Assembly: GCA_002499905.1 (NCBI GenBank)
Contig: DANP01000015.1
Coordinates: 15,557 to 45,880, forward strand
Reading direction: 5' to 3'
Origin: Methanolinea sp. UBA277
Lineage (GTDB): Archaea; Halobacteriota; Methanomicrobia; Methanomicrobiales; Methanospirillaceae
DNA: 30,324 nucleotides
The translations under genes and the position numbers were made by a program. The notes beneath the pieces are model-generated. The model saw only the letters and a program-made list of their open reading frames with translations, was not told the origin of the DNA and ran no database searches. Each line of letters opens with the position of its first letter. Position 1 is the first letter of the stretch. Shown here one piece after another: positions 1-9,065 of the stretch.

Positions 1-195
1 GATGCCCACAACGCCCGGTATATCGGGTTCGGCCGGACACTGGTGAACGCGGAACCGACCGTCGAATCGATCCTGCAGGCCATCAGGGAGGGGAAGACCA
101 CCCCTGCCGGGAAGATGACCCCCCTCCCGAGCTACACCCGGCAGGCCCTCCGGAACACATGGAAGAAGTTCAAGCGGCGGATGTATCACCGGTAA
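1..195 (+). CDS. PHP-domain metal-dependent phosphoesterase, C-terminal end (partial)
   Basis: The frame is open from the first base and stops at TAA 193-195, giving the last 64 residues of a protein whose start lies outside the window. It begins with Asp-Ala-His, like the DAH metal-ligand motif near the end of PHP-domain phosphoesterases, followed by a GRTLV stretch and an 'ILQAIREGKT' helix. These resemble the 'sleeping' end of PHP proteins, where the DAH motif is followed by a short helix that ends in Arg/Lys-Gly-Arg/Lys. The tail is basic (WKKFKRRMYHR). The next gene, truA, starts 37 bases before this stop, so the two are probably cotranscribed. The substrate cannot be inferred from this fragment. 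The family call rests on the DAH motif and general pattern only. Confidence 0.6.
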   Translation, partial: DAHNARYIGFGRTLVNAEPTVESILQAIREGKTTPAGKMTPLPSYTRQALRNTWKKFKRRMYHR

Positions 196-980
196 GGCTC
201 GCCTTCCGGACGGCATACCTGGGCGACCGGTTCTTCGGCTCCCAGGTCCAGGCAGAGGAGCGGACGGTCGAAGGGGAGTTCATTGCTGCCTGCCAACGGA
301 TGGATCTCTTCTCCGATCCCCGCGAAGGGCGGTTTCTTGCCGCCGGGAGAACTGACCGCGGGGTGCATGCAAAGAGCCAGGTGTATGCTCTTACTACGCT
401 TTTCCCGGAGCGGGCGATCACCGCGCTTCCCTGGCAGCTCCCGAAGGATATCCGGGTCACCGGGTACGCTGTTGTCGATCCGGATTTCCACCCCCGGTAC
501 CGGGCCGTCAGCCGGACCTACCGTTACTATTTCGGAAGGAGGGATCTTGACTGCGAAGCAATGGATGCCGCTGCTTCCCGTTTCGTCGGGACGCACGATT
601 TCACCCGGTTTGCCCGGATCGAGGGGAAGGACCCGGTGCGGACCGTGAACACCTGCCGGGTGTTTGATGACGACAGCCTCCTCTGCTTTGATGTGACCGC
701 GGAGAGTTTCCTCTGGCACATGGTCAGGTACATGGCATCCGCTCTTTCGCTGGTCGGGGAGGGGAGCTGGGATGCGGACACCATCGGAGACCGCCTTGAG
801 GGAGGGGAGACGCCCCCCCTCAGCCCCGCCCCTTCCTTCGGACTCATCCTCTGGAAGGTGGACTGCGGGATATCCTTTGAACCCCTCCCGGAGGCCGGGC
901 GATCCGGGCAGTTCGTGCGGGAGCAGGGCGAGTACCATACGGTCATGGCCCGGATCTGCGAGGCGCTCCAGAAAGAATAA
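159..980 (+). CDS. truA: tRNA pseudouridine synthase A (TruA)
   Basis: This 273-residue protein belongs to the TruA family, which converts uridines in the anticodon stem-loop of tRNA (positions 38-40 in the bacterial enzyme) to pseudouridine. The catalytic motif GRTDRGVHA is present at residues 63-71, with Asp66 as the expected nucleophile. Other family blocks follow: 'FHPRYRAVSRTYRYYF' around residue 110-125, 'GTHDFTRFAR' and 'FLWHMVRYM' in the C-terminal half. The ATG at 159 overlaps the end of the preceding PHP gene by 37 bases, and no better start lies downstream before conserved sequence begins. Length is normal for archaeal members. No frameshift or missing catalytic residue was seen. 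Confidence 0.95.
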   Translation: MEEVQAADVSPVRLAFRTAYLGDRFFGSQVQAEERTVEGEFIAACQRMDLFSDPREGRFLAAGRTDRGVHAKSQVYALTTLFPERAITALPWQLPKDIRVTGYAVVDPDFHPRYRAVSRTYRYYFGRRDLDCEAMDAAASRFVGTHDFTRFARIEGKDPVRTVNTCRVFDDDSLLCFDVTAESFLWHMVRYMASALSLVGEGSWDADTIGDRLEGGETPPLSPAPSFGLILWKVDCGISFEPLPEAGRSGQFVREQGEYHTVMARICEALQKE

Positions 981-1353
981 CCACGCTCATCCCCCTCCCT
1001 TCCCGGGTGGCTGATGACCACCGGATACTGAAAGAGCCTCCTTCATTCAGCATCAGGCCATGCAATTCCCGTGCTGCTTTTTCCCGGAACCGGGATAACC
1101 CCCTGCAGTCCGACCTGTTCCCCGGTGCCTTTTCCGAACCTCATGCTTCATCCGGTCAGGCATCGCAACCATCACCTTTTCTCAGGGAAGGCGAAGGCCG
1201 GGAAGAACCGGTCCTCTTCCCTGAGGATGACCTTCGATACTTCCCTGCCAGGGCAGGGATGCGGGGAGATGCGTGCTGTCGGGTTGTCCATCATGATCAG
1301 GCTCCGCTTCCTGTACTTTGATAACGCCTCCGGCAGAATCCCTGCATACAGCA
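981..1353. repeat. 373-base intergenic region with three inverted repeats
   Basis: No convincing gene is present: the open frames here have no recognisable protein content. Three perfect inverted repeats stand out: TCCCGG-AA-CCGGGA at 1082-1095; CTCAGGGAAG (1181-1190) with CTTCCCTGAG (1216-1225), a 10-bp stem with a 25-base loop; and TCCCTGCC (1242-1249) with GGCAGGGA (1252-1259), an 8-bp stem with a 2-base loop. No clear TATA box precedes them. They may be transcript-end structures of truA, part of an unrecognised RNA, or a decayed element. Confidence 0.5.
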
Positions 1354-1827
1354 ATGGCGACCTTCGTCTGCACCCGGTGCGGGAAGTGCTGCATGAGCCT
1401 CGGGCGGCACATCCGGATCGAGCGGAGCGTATCACCAGTGCGGCACTACTGCCGGAACGCCCTCTCAGGAGAGATTACGCTGGTGACCATCCATCCGGAG
1501 AAGCGTGCTCTCTTTTCAGAGAGATATGAGGACGGGTGGTGCCCCTTTCTCAGGAGAGACCCCGGCGGGCTCTTTATCTGCACCATCTACGAGAACCGCC
1601 CGGCGATCTGCCGGGATTTCCGGTGCCGCACCATGATCATCACCAGCCGGGAGGGAACGGAGGTCGGACACGTCACGGGAAAGGCCAGTCTCTCTACCGG
1701 GGACCCTGTCCTTGAAGCACTCTGGAATGATCTGAAATTCCGGGTGCCGGGAACCGGTCCGGCATGGTTCGGGGAAGTGCGGAAAGAACTGATGATCCAC
1801 GGCTATGACATCGACCTTCTGACCTGA
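1354..1827 (+). CDS. YkgJ-type cysteine-cluster protein (putative Fe-S or zinc binding)
   Basis: The N-terminus carries the motif CTRCGKCC at residues 6-13, that is C-x2-C-x2-CC, the hallmark of the YkgJ/UPF0153 family. Further cysteines follow in blocks typical of the family: 'WCPFL', 'CTIYENRPAICRDFRC'. The protein is 157 residues long from ATG 1354; a TTG 12 codons upstream is possible but adds no conserved sequence. Family members are thought to bind a metal or Fe-S cluster, but their biochemical role is largely unknown. It stands alone between a long gap and the por operon. The identity as a YkgJ-like protein is firm; any function is not. Confidence 0.82.
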   Translation: MATFVCTRCGKCCMSLGRHIRIERSVSPVRHYCRNALSGEITLVTIHPEKRALFSERYEDGWCPFLRRDPGGLFICTIYENRPAICRDFRCRTMIITSREGTEVGHVTGKASLSTGDPVLEALWNDLKFRVPGTGPAWFGEVRKELMIHGYDIDLLT

Positions 1828-1867
1828 ACCGGATGGCCGGGATTCGCCTGATAGTACCTTTTTTACC

Positions 1868-1875
1868 GATATAAC
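1868..1875 (+). promoter_or_regulatory. TATA box of the por operon
   Basis: The octamer GATATAAC is centred 28 bases before the porB ATG, and no Shine-Dalgarno sequence lies between. This predicts a leaderless transcript. A run of T at 1858-1864 just upstream may end the preceding gene's transcript. Confidence 0.6.
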
Positions 1876-1899
1876 GCTAACTTTGTTCCCGAGTTTACA

Positions 1900-2781
1900 A
1901 TGACCGAAATCCCCAGAGAGGAGTTCATTCTAAAATGCACGTCAGCGTGTGCCGGATGCCCCTCCTCGCTCACGCTGCGGTATGTGCTCAAGGCGGCAGG
2001 GCCCGACACCGTACTCGTGGTCCCTGCCTGCTGCACGAGCGTCATCCAGGGGATATACCCCAATACTGCCATGAATGTCCCGGTATACAACGTGGCCTTT
2101 GCCGCAGCAGCGGCATGCGCCTCCGGGATGAGCGAGGCCTACCGGAAGGCCGGAAAGAAGACCAACGTGATCGTCTATGCCGGGGACGGCGGGACTGTTG
2201 ACATCGGCATCCAGGCCCTGTCCGGGGCATTTGAACGGGAGACCGATTTCCTGTACATCTGCTATGACAACGAGGCCTACGGGAACACCGGGATGCAGCG
2301 GTCGGGCTCGACGCCGGTCGGCGCGCGGACCACCACCACCCCGGGCGGAAAGGTCCACATGAAAAAGGATATCGACAGCATCGTTGCCGCCCACAATCCC
2401 CCGTACATGGCGACCGCGTGCGTCGCATATCCTCAGGATATCTTCAGGAAGGTCCGGAAAGCCCTCTCCATCCGGGGCCCGTCGTTCATCCATGTCCTTG
2501 CCCCCTGTCCTCCGGGCTGGCGGTTCGCGTCAGACATGACGGTGGAGATGGGGAAACTCGCAGTGAAGTCAGGGATGTGGATCCAGTATGAACGGGAATA
2601 CGGGAAGGTCACCATCAACGGAGCCTCCAAGGCAGCGATAAAAAAGCCTGTCCCGCTGGAGGAGTACCTGGCTCCCCAGGGAAGGTTCAAGGGGATCAGC
2701 CGGCAGGCCATCGACTCCCTCACATCCCAGCGGGACCGGATGGCAACGCGGCTGCAGCGTGAGGAGGAGGGTGTATGCTGA
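1900..2781 (+). CDS. porB: Pyruvate:ferredoxin oxidoreductase, beta subunit (PorB)
   Basis: This 293-residue subunit binds thiamine diphosphate (TPP) and one Fe-S cluster in the enzyme that interconverts acetyl-CoA plus CO2 and pyruvate. In a hydrogenotrophic methanogen it mainly works towards pyruvate for biosynthesis. The TPP/Mg motif is visible as GDGGTVDIG near residues 95-103, followed about 30 residues later by 'DNEAYGNTGMQRSG'. Cluster cysteines are in the N-terminal CTSACAGCP block and near 'LAPCPPGW' around residue 205. The gene opens the operon order porB-A-G-D. Its stop overlaps the porA start by 7 bases. A paralogous 2-oxoacid oxidoreductase is the main alternative, but the porA sequence favours pyruvate. 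Confidence 0.92.
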   Translation: MTEIPREEFILKCTSACAGCPSSLTLRYVLKAAGPDTVLVVPACCTSVIQGIYPNTAMNVPVYNVAFAAAAACASGMSEAYRKAGKKTNVIVYAGDGGTVDIGIQALSGAFERETDFLYICYDNEAYGNTGMQRSGSTPVGARTTTTPGGKVHMKKDIDSIVAAHNPPYMATACVAYPQDIFRKVRKALSIRGPSFIHVLAPCPPGWRFASDMTVEMGKLAVKSGMWIQYEREYGKVTINGASKAAIKKPVPLEEYLAPQGRFKGISRQAIDSLTSQRDRMATRLQREEEGVC

Positions 2782-3887
2782 CCATCGCCACCGGCAACAA
2801 GGCGGTCGCTGCTGCGGTCAGGGAGGTCGGACCTTCGGTCGTTGCAGCCTACCCCATCACCCCCCAGACGGAAATCGTCGAACAGATTGCCGAGTACGTG
2901 ACCTCGGGAGAGCTCGACTGCCGCTACATCCCGGTGGAGAGCGAGCACTCGGCGATGGCGGCCTGCATCGGTGCCAGCATCACCGGTGTGCGGACGTTCA
3001 CGGCCACCAGCTCGCATGGCCTGATGTACATGCACGAGATGGTCAACTGGGCGGCCGGGGCCCGCCTCCCCATCGTGATGGCCAACGTCAACCGTGCACT
3101 CGGCCCGGGATGGAACGTCTGGGCCGAGCATACCGACTCGCTCCAGGAACGGGACACCGGATGGCTCCAGGTGTACGTCAGCACGGTCCAGGAAGCCTAT
3201 GATGCGACCTTCATGGCCTTCAGGATCGCTGAAGACCGGGACGTGCTGCTCCCGGTCATGATCAACCTCGACGGGTTTCTCCTCTCCCACAGCATGCAGA
3301 GGCTCGAGACGATCCAGCCCGGGGACTATGTTCCCCCGATGGAGCTCCCCCATGCCATCGATACCGCGCACCCGGCCGGATATGGAACGCTGACCGGCCC
3401 GGATGAGTACTTCAGATTCCGGTGGGACATTGAGCGGTCCATGCGCCGCTCGGTCGGGGTCATTGCAGAGGCCGAGCGGGATTTCGCGGAACGGTTCGGG
3501 AGGTCCTACGGCCCGGCCCAGGAGTACCGGTACGAGGATGCCGATGTGGTGGTGATCGCCATGGGAACCCTCGGCAAGGAAGCGGAGGTAGCTGTCGACA
3601 ACCTCCGGAAGGAGGGTATCAGGGCAGGATCGCTCCGCATCCGGTGGTTCCGGCCGTTCCCGGAGCTCGACCTCGGCGGGCGCGACCTGGTGGTCATCGA
3701 CCGCGACTACTCGTTCGGGTTCGGCGGAATCCTCGCCCACAGCCTGAAGAGCAAATTCCGGGTCGATCCCTACAACGTAATCGCCGGACTCGGCGGCCAG
3801 GAAGTCACCTTTGACGACATTGCATCCTTCATCAGGGAACGAAAACCCGGAGAAGAGTGCTGGTTCGGGGTGAACGGCAATGTATGA
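2775..3887 (+). CDS. porA: Pyruvate:ferredoxin oxidoreductase, alpha subunit (PorA)
   Basis: The 370-residue alpha subunit contributes the pyrimidine side of the TPP site and the substrate pocket. Family signatures are 'AAYPITPQTEIVE' at residues 24-36, 'VESEHSAMAACIGAS' near 55, and 'NRALGPGWNVWAEHTDSL' near residue 110, which is close to the pyruvate-specific block of characterised PorA proteins. The C-terminal part matches the transketolase C-terminal domain ('VVIAMGTLGKEAE', 'GSLRIRWFRPFPE'). The ATG at 2775 lies inside the end of porB and is preceded by a strong purine-rich ribosome site (GAGGAGGAGG). It overlaps porG by 8 bases, so expression is probably coupled. Confidence 0.95.
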   Translation: MLTIATGNKAVAAAVREVGPSVVAAYPITPQTEIVEQIAEYVTSGELDCRYIPVESEHSAMAACIGASITGVRTFTATSSHGLMYMHEMVNWAAGARLPIVMANVNRALGPGWNVWAEHTDSLQERDTGWLQVYVSTVQEAYDATFMAFRIAEDRDVLLPVMINLDGFLLSHSMQRLETIQPGDYVPPMELPHAIDTAHPAGYGTLTGPDEYFRFRWDIERSMRRSVGVIAEAERDFAERFGRSYGPAQEYRYEDADVVVIAMGTLGKEAEVAVDNLRKEGIRAGSLRIRWFRPFPELDLGGRDLVVIDRDYSFGFGGILAHSLKSKFRVDPYNVIAGLGGQEVTFDDIASFIRERKPGEECWFGVNGNV

Positions 3888-4407
3888 GATCCGGATCCAC
3901 TCCCGCGGCGGTCAGGGCGGGGTGACCGCAGCACGGCTGCTGGCACTGGCCGCCTTTCGCGACGGCAAATATGCCACCGCCTGTCCGTTCTACGGTGCCG
4001 AGCGGCGGGGGGCGGCGGTGGTCTCCTACGTGCGGATCGATGATCACCCCATCCGGGTCTACAGCCAGATCCGGAACCCGGATCTGGTGGTGGTCCTCGA
4101 CACCAGCGTCATGGAGGTGGTGGACGTCTTGTGCGGCCTGAAACCGGACGGGAAAGTGGTCCTCAATGCAACCAGAGGAGAAGAGATCGCCGGCCACACC
4201 ACCTACAGGGTGGACCTTACCGGGATAGCGCTTTCGCTCAACCTGGTCATAGCCGGAAGCCCGATCCTGAATACCCCGGTGATCGGCGCACTGGCGAAGA
4301 TGGGGATCATCTCCATGGACTCGGCGAAGATTGCGATATCAGAGATGTTTACCGACAAACGGAACGTGAAGGCGGCCGAAGCTGCCTACCAGGAGCTGGT
4401 GGTATGA
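3880..4407 (+). CDS. porG: Pyruvate:ferredoxin oxidoreductase, gamma subunit (PorG)
   Basis: The 175-residue gamma subunit begins MYEIRIHSRGGQGGVTAARLLA, the glycine-rich start typical of the 2-oxoacid oxidoreductase gamma domain, which helps form the CoA-binding side of the complex. Further family blocks are 'PFYGAERRGAAVVSYVRID' near residue 40 and 'NTPVIGALAKMGI' near residue 135. It overlaps porA by 8 bases and porD by 4 bases (ATGA), as expected for a stoichiometric four-subunit enzyme. Length is normal. Confidence 0.94.
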   Translation: MYEIRIHSRGGQGGVTAARLLALAAFRDGKYATACPFYGAERRGAAVVSYVRIDDHPIRVYSQIRNPDLVVVLDTSVMEVVDVLCGLKPDGKVVLNATRGEEIAGHTTYRVDLTGIALSLNLVIAGSPILNTPVIGALAKMGIISMDSAKIAISEMFTDKRNVKAAEAAYQELVV

Positions 4408-4649
4408 ACGAACATCTGGCCATGAGCAGACCAAAACAGGGAGCATCGGGAAAGACCGGTTCCTGGCGGGTGTTCAAACCCGTCGTGGACAAAGAGCAGT
4501 GCAATGCCTGTGGCCTCTGCGCCATGTACTGCCCGGATGCGGCCATCGATGAAGATCTTGAGGTCGACCTCGAGTTCTGCAAAGGCTGCGGAATCTGCGC
4601 CCGTGAGTGCCCGAAGAAGGCAATCACTATGGAGCGGGAAGAAAAGTAG
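4404..4649 (+). CDS. porD: Pyruvate:ferredoxin oxidoreductase, delta subunit (PorD), 2[4Fe-4S] ferredoxin type
   Basis: This 81-residue subunit carries two complete 4Fe-4S motifs, CNACGLCAMYCP and CKGCGICARECP, and passes electrons between the catalytic core and external ferredoxin. The ATG at 4404 overlaps the porG stop (ATGA), which supports this start; an in-frame ATG at 4422 would remove six residues. It is the last gene of the operon and is followed at once by a run of T. Confidence 0.93.
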   Translation: MNEHLAMSRPKQGASGKTGSWRVFKPVVDKEQCNACGLCAMYCPDAAIDEDLEVDLEFCKGCGICARECPKKAITMEREEK

Positions 4650-4656
4650 ATTTCTC

Positions 4657-4664
4657 TTTTTTTT
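4657..4664 (+). terminator. T-run at the end of the por operon
   Basis: Eight consecutive T residues lie 8 bases after the porD stop, inside a pyrimidine-rich stretch. Such T-runs are the usual archaeal termination signal. It touches the end of the convergent gene at 4663-5025. Confidence 0.55.
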
Positions 4665-5025
4665 ACTCTTCTATCGGGCACTGTCCGATATACTCCAGAT
4701 TGAACTTGTAGAAGTGGGTAAACCCGCAGTTGCGGCACCGGACGGTGAAGTGGTTGCACCCGATGGTCATGTCATGGGGGCCGGTGACCCGGCAGTTCCG
4801 GCAGCTTGCGGGGGTCACCAGGTGCCAGACATCGAAGCACCCGATCGGGGTGAAACTTCCTTCCTTTGTCACGTCCTCGATCCGCGGTACAAATATCCGG
4901 GTTGCACCACAGTTCTGGCAGATGACCTGTGCCTGGTAAGGGACTGCCTTGATGACCTGGTCGGCCTCTTTATGGCAGTTGTAGCACGTGGTCCGGTACT
5001 TGGTGAAGACAAACCGGTCCATCAT
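4663..5025 (-). CDS. Conserved-looking cysteine-rich protein of unknown function, four CxxC motifs
   Basis: I do not recognise this 120-residue protein. It has 11 cysteines, eight of them in four CxxC pairs: C14/C17, C36/C39, C75/C78 and C97/C100. Single cysteines are at 63, 90 and 116. The spacing suggests two zinc-ribbon-like folds or Fe-S binding. There is no signal peptide or membrane segment, so it is probably cytosolic. Translation may start at either of two adjacent ATG codons (5025 or 5022). A TATA-like CTTATAGG (5046-5053, read on the minus strand) is centred 25 bases before the start, so the transcript is probably leaderless and separate from that of the thermosome gene. It is convergent with the por operon. 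Confidence 0.75.
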   Translation of the reverse strand: MMDRFVFTKYRTTCYNCHKEADQVIKAVPYQAQVICQNCGATRIFVPRIEDVTKEGSFTPIGCFDVWHLVTPASCRNCRVTGPHDMTIGCNHFTVRCRNCGFTHFYKFNLEYIGQCPIEE

Positions 5026-5115
5026 GTATGATAATTCGGGGAAAGCCTATAAGAAAGTAGTCCTGTCATCGGGCAGGAAAAAAGGTATCGGGTTGTGACT
5101 GGAAGACAGGGCGCT

Positions 5116-6771
<1,656 letters not shown>

Positions 6772-6823
6772 GGGTATTCACCACTTTGTAGCGATAAAAT
6801 TGGTTTGTGGTTCTATATAATAA

Positions 6824-7741
6824 TTATGACTTATCGATCATTTCGATGAGCTCTTCTCCGTCTGCAATTTTGTGGAGGCGCTGCTCACCAATCACCAGCG
6901 TGCTCCCGATCTTTTTCTCCTTGTAGTAATCGGTGAGCACACACATGGCATGCGTCCCGGTGACCTGGGAGATGTTCCCGATCAGGGCTGCGCGCTTGAC
7001 CACCTTGCCCGCCGCGCCGTACCCGGTCAGGATGGTATGGTTTGAAAACTCGATGAGGGCCTGGAACGGTGCCCGCTGCAGGGTATGAAGCTTCATTCCC
7101 ATCCGTTCCAGGAATCCCATCGGGACATCGTCACTGGTCTGCTCAGGCTCATCCCTGAAGTGGGAATCGTACATCATGAGATCGATTGACCGGACGAGCG
7201 CGGCATCAAAAATCTCCTCTATTTTGAGGGCGATGTCGAGCGTTGTCCCCATCCCGCTCTCGTACTTGCTGATGGTCCGGCGGGAGACCCCGAGGAGGTT
7301 CCCGAGGTCGCCGAGCGAGAGGTTCCGCCGCTCGCGCTCCTCGCGGAGCACCTCGCCGTTGATATTGACATAAAGGCCCCCCGGGGATGCATACACCAGA
7401 GGCGGGATCCTCTCAACTAGGGCGTCGTAGAGGGTGGCAATGCTCACCGCGTAGATTCCGTACCTGACATAAACCGCACCCCGTTCCAGCTCCGCATCTC
7501 TCGCCCGCTCACCGATGATCAGGGGGGAGCCCTTCAGATACCGGGCGATGTGGTCAAGGTCGCGGGCAGTCTCCTCGCTCACACTGTCGATGTGCGAGAC
7601 AACCTTGAGAACGATGAGAGTCTCCTTCCTGCTGGTAATGATGTCAAAACTCCGCGGCCGCATGGAGAACCGTTCCGATACCCGGAACCCGGCCATGAGC
7701 AGGACGGAGACGACCATCTGGAGGAGGCGATCCTGTGACAT
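6824..7741 (-). CDS. Archaeal HTH-type transcriptional regulator with an N-terminal restriction-fold-like domain
   Basis: The 305-residue protein matches the archaeal family annotated as 'putative HTH-type transcriptional regulatory protein' (I believe COG1395). Residues 1-125 form an alpha/beta domain with 'FDIITSRKETLIVLKVV', resembling the core of PD-(D/E)xK-like folds, though whether it cuts nucleic acid is unknown. A Cro/XRE helix-turn-helix spans about 130-175 ('LSLGDLGNLLGVSRRTISKYESG'). The remaining 130 residues are a conserved C-terminal domain. The start was set at ATG 7741; upstream codons add sequence that overlaps the promoter. It lies directly upstream of the thermosome gene on the same strand, but each has its own TATA box. 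A link to stress control is possible but only an inference. Confidence 0.85.
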   Translation of the reverse strand: MSQDRLLQMVVSVLLMAGFRVSERFSMRPRSFDIITSRKETLIVLKVVSHIDSVSEETARDLDHIARYLKGSPLIIGERARDAELERGAVYVRYGIYAVSIATLYDALVERIPPLVYASPGGLYVNINGEVLREERERRNLSLGDLGNLLGVSRRTISKYESGMGTTLDIALKIEEIFDAALVRSIDLMMYDSHFRDEPEQTSDDVPMGFLERMGMKLHTLQRAPFQALIEFSNHTILTGYGAAGKVVKRAALIGNISQVTGTHAMCVLTDYYKEKKIGSTLVIGEQRLHKIADGEELIEMIDKS

Positions 7742-7771
7742 TTCCCTTTGAGAATGGATATAGCGCTCTGC

Positions 7772-7780
7772 ATTATAAAT
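7772..7780. promoter_or_regulatory. TATA box between the HTH regulator and tiaS
   Basis: ATTATAAAT reads on the minus strand as ATTTATAAT, centred 35 bases before the regulator start at 7741. It is too close to the tiaS ATG (7792) to serve that gene; a weaker GGATATAG at about 7757-7764 could do so. Confidence 0.5.
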
Positions 7781-7791
7781 AGTAGTGCAGG

Positions 7792-9018
7792 ATGCGGATC
7801 GGCATCGACGATACTGATTCACCGGCCGGGATGTGCACGACCTACCTCGGGGCAGTGCTGGCCCGCCGCCTCGCCGGTTCAGGCTTCAGGGTGACGGAAA
7901 CCTTCCTCGTCCGCCTGAATCCCAACGTCATCTACAAGACCCGGGGGAATGCCGCAATCTGTATCGCGTGCGAGGGTGATCCCGATACGGCATTCGCCCT
8001 TGCATGCGGCCTGGTGGACGAGCTCGCCGACCTGGCGTGCGATGCCACCAATCCGGGGGTTGTCGTGGCCGAACAACCCCTGCAACCGTCGTTCTACCGG
8101 AAGGCCGTGCAGGACTTCTGCGGGATCGATGAGGCGGTCAGCATCCTTGAAGGGTCCGGCGCCCGCTACCGTGGCTACAAGAACCGTCGTGGCCTGATCG
8201 GTGCGGCCGCTGCCGTGGCCTGTGACTTTGAGGATGCCACATGGGAACTCCTGTCCTACCGGAAACCGGAGCGCTGGGGAACCCCGCGACGGGTCGACCG
8301 GGAGAGCCTCTTTTCAGCCGAGGAGAGAACCTGGCCCCACACCTGGGACTCAGTTGACCGGGAGAATGACGTGGTGGTCTGCGTACCGCATACCCCGGAT
8401 CCGGTGCTCTTCGGCATTCGCGGCGAATCCCCGGCATGGGTCGGGATGGCCCGGGGATATGTCCGATCCGAAGACCCATTGATCGAACAGATCTTCCTGA
8501 CCAACCAGGGCACCGATGCCCACCTCATGCCCGGCAGGATCGGGAACCTGAGGGAGGGCTGTTCCTACCTGGTCAGCGGAACGGTTACCTCCGCCCCGGT
8601 AACCGGGAACGGCGGGCATGTCTCTTTCATCCTTGGCGAACAGGGGGAATCTGTACGCTGCATGGCCTACGAGCCGACGAAGGGGTTCCGGGACATCATA
8701 CGGCGACTCCTCCCGGGTGATGAGGTCACTATTGCCGGGAGTTACAAGCGGGGGAGCATGAACCTGGAGAAGATCCTGGTCCGCACCATTGCACAGGTGG
8801 TGCTGACCCGGCCGCCCCGCTGCGGGGTGTGCGGGAAGCGGATGACCAGCGCCGGAACCGGGAAGGGGTACAAGTGCCGGGAGTGCGGGAACCGCTCCGG
8901 GGAACCCGAGAGAACCGGGGTCGATCGAGACCTGGCGTGCGGGTGGTACGAGGTCCCTCCCTCAGCCCGCCGCCACCTGGCAAAACCGCTGGTCAGGGGT
9001 CCACCCTCTGCCGTCTGA
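7792..9018 (+). CDS. tiaS: tRNA(Ile2) 2-agmatinylcytidine synthetase (TiaS)
   Basis: TiaS attaches agmatine to C34 of the CAU-anticodon isoleucine tRNA so that it reads AUA, the archaeal counterpart of bacterial lysidine formation. The protein starts MRIGIDDTDSPAGMCTTYLG, the diagnostic N-terminus of the family, which fixes the start at 7792. A nucleotide-binding region follows ('YKTRGNAAICI', 'GYKNRRGLIGAAAAV'), then an OB-fold near 'GCSYLVSGTV'. The C-terminal zinc ribbon has CGVC and CREC pairs around residues 344-362. At 408 residues it is of normal length. It is essential in most archaea. Its location next to tRNA- and translation-related genes (truA, dys, trm5 in the same window) is typical of such gene neighbourhoods. 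Confidence 0.96.
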   Translation: MRIGIDDTDSPAGMCTTYLGAVLARRLAGSGFRVTETFLVRLNPNVIYKTRGNAAICIACEGDPDTAFALACGLVDELADLACDATNPGVVVAEQPLQPSFYRKAVQDFCGIDEAVSILEGSGARYRGYKNRRGLIGAAAAVACDFEDATWELLSYRKPERWGTPRRVDRESLFSAEERTWPHTWDSVDRENDVVVCVPHTPDPVLFGIRGESPAWVGMARGYVRSEDPLIEQIFLTNQGTDAHLMPGRIGNLREGCSYLVSGTVTSAPVTGNGGHVSFILGEQGESVRCMAYEPTKGFRDIIRRLLPGDEVTIAGSYKRGSMNLEKILVRTIAQVVLTRPPRCGVCGKRMTSAGTGKGYKCRECGNRSGEPERTGVDRDLACGWYEVPPSARRHLAKPLVRGPPSAV

Positions 9019-9033
9019 CCGGAGGGCGACGCA

Positions 9034-9041
9034 CTTATAAC
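9034..9041 (+). promoter_or_regulatory. TATA box of dys-pyrF
   Basis: CTTATAAC is centred 29 bases before the dys start codon, predicting an almost leaderless transcript. Confidence 0.6.
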
Positions 9042-9065
9042 CTTTCAGACATCCTATGGTGTACC

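Noticed and set aside
1011..1031. CTGATGA followed 10 bases later by CTGA in the 981-1353 gap
   Set aside because: No C' or terminal D box follows and there is no terminal stem, so this is not a credible C/D RNA.
1007..1529. Open frames of 104 and 152 codons in the gap after truA
   Set aside because: No conserved sequence, no ribosome site or TATA box; the longer one runs into the cysteine-cluster gene in another frame.
2433..3740. 435-codon open frame on the minus strand opposite porB/porA
   Set aside because: Its sequence is Arg/Pro/Gly/Asp/His-rich shadow composition without domain content, opposite clearly conserved por genes.
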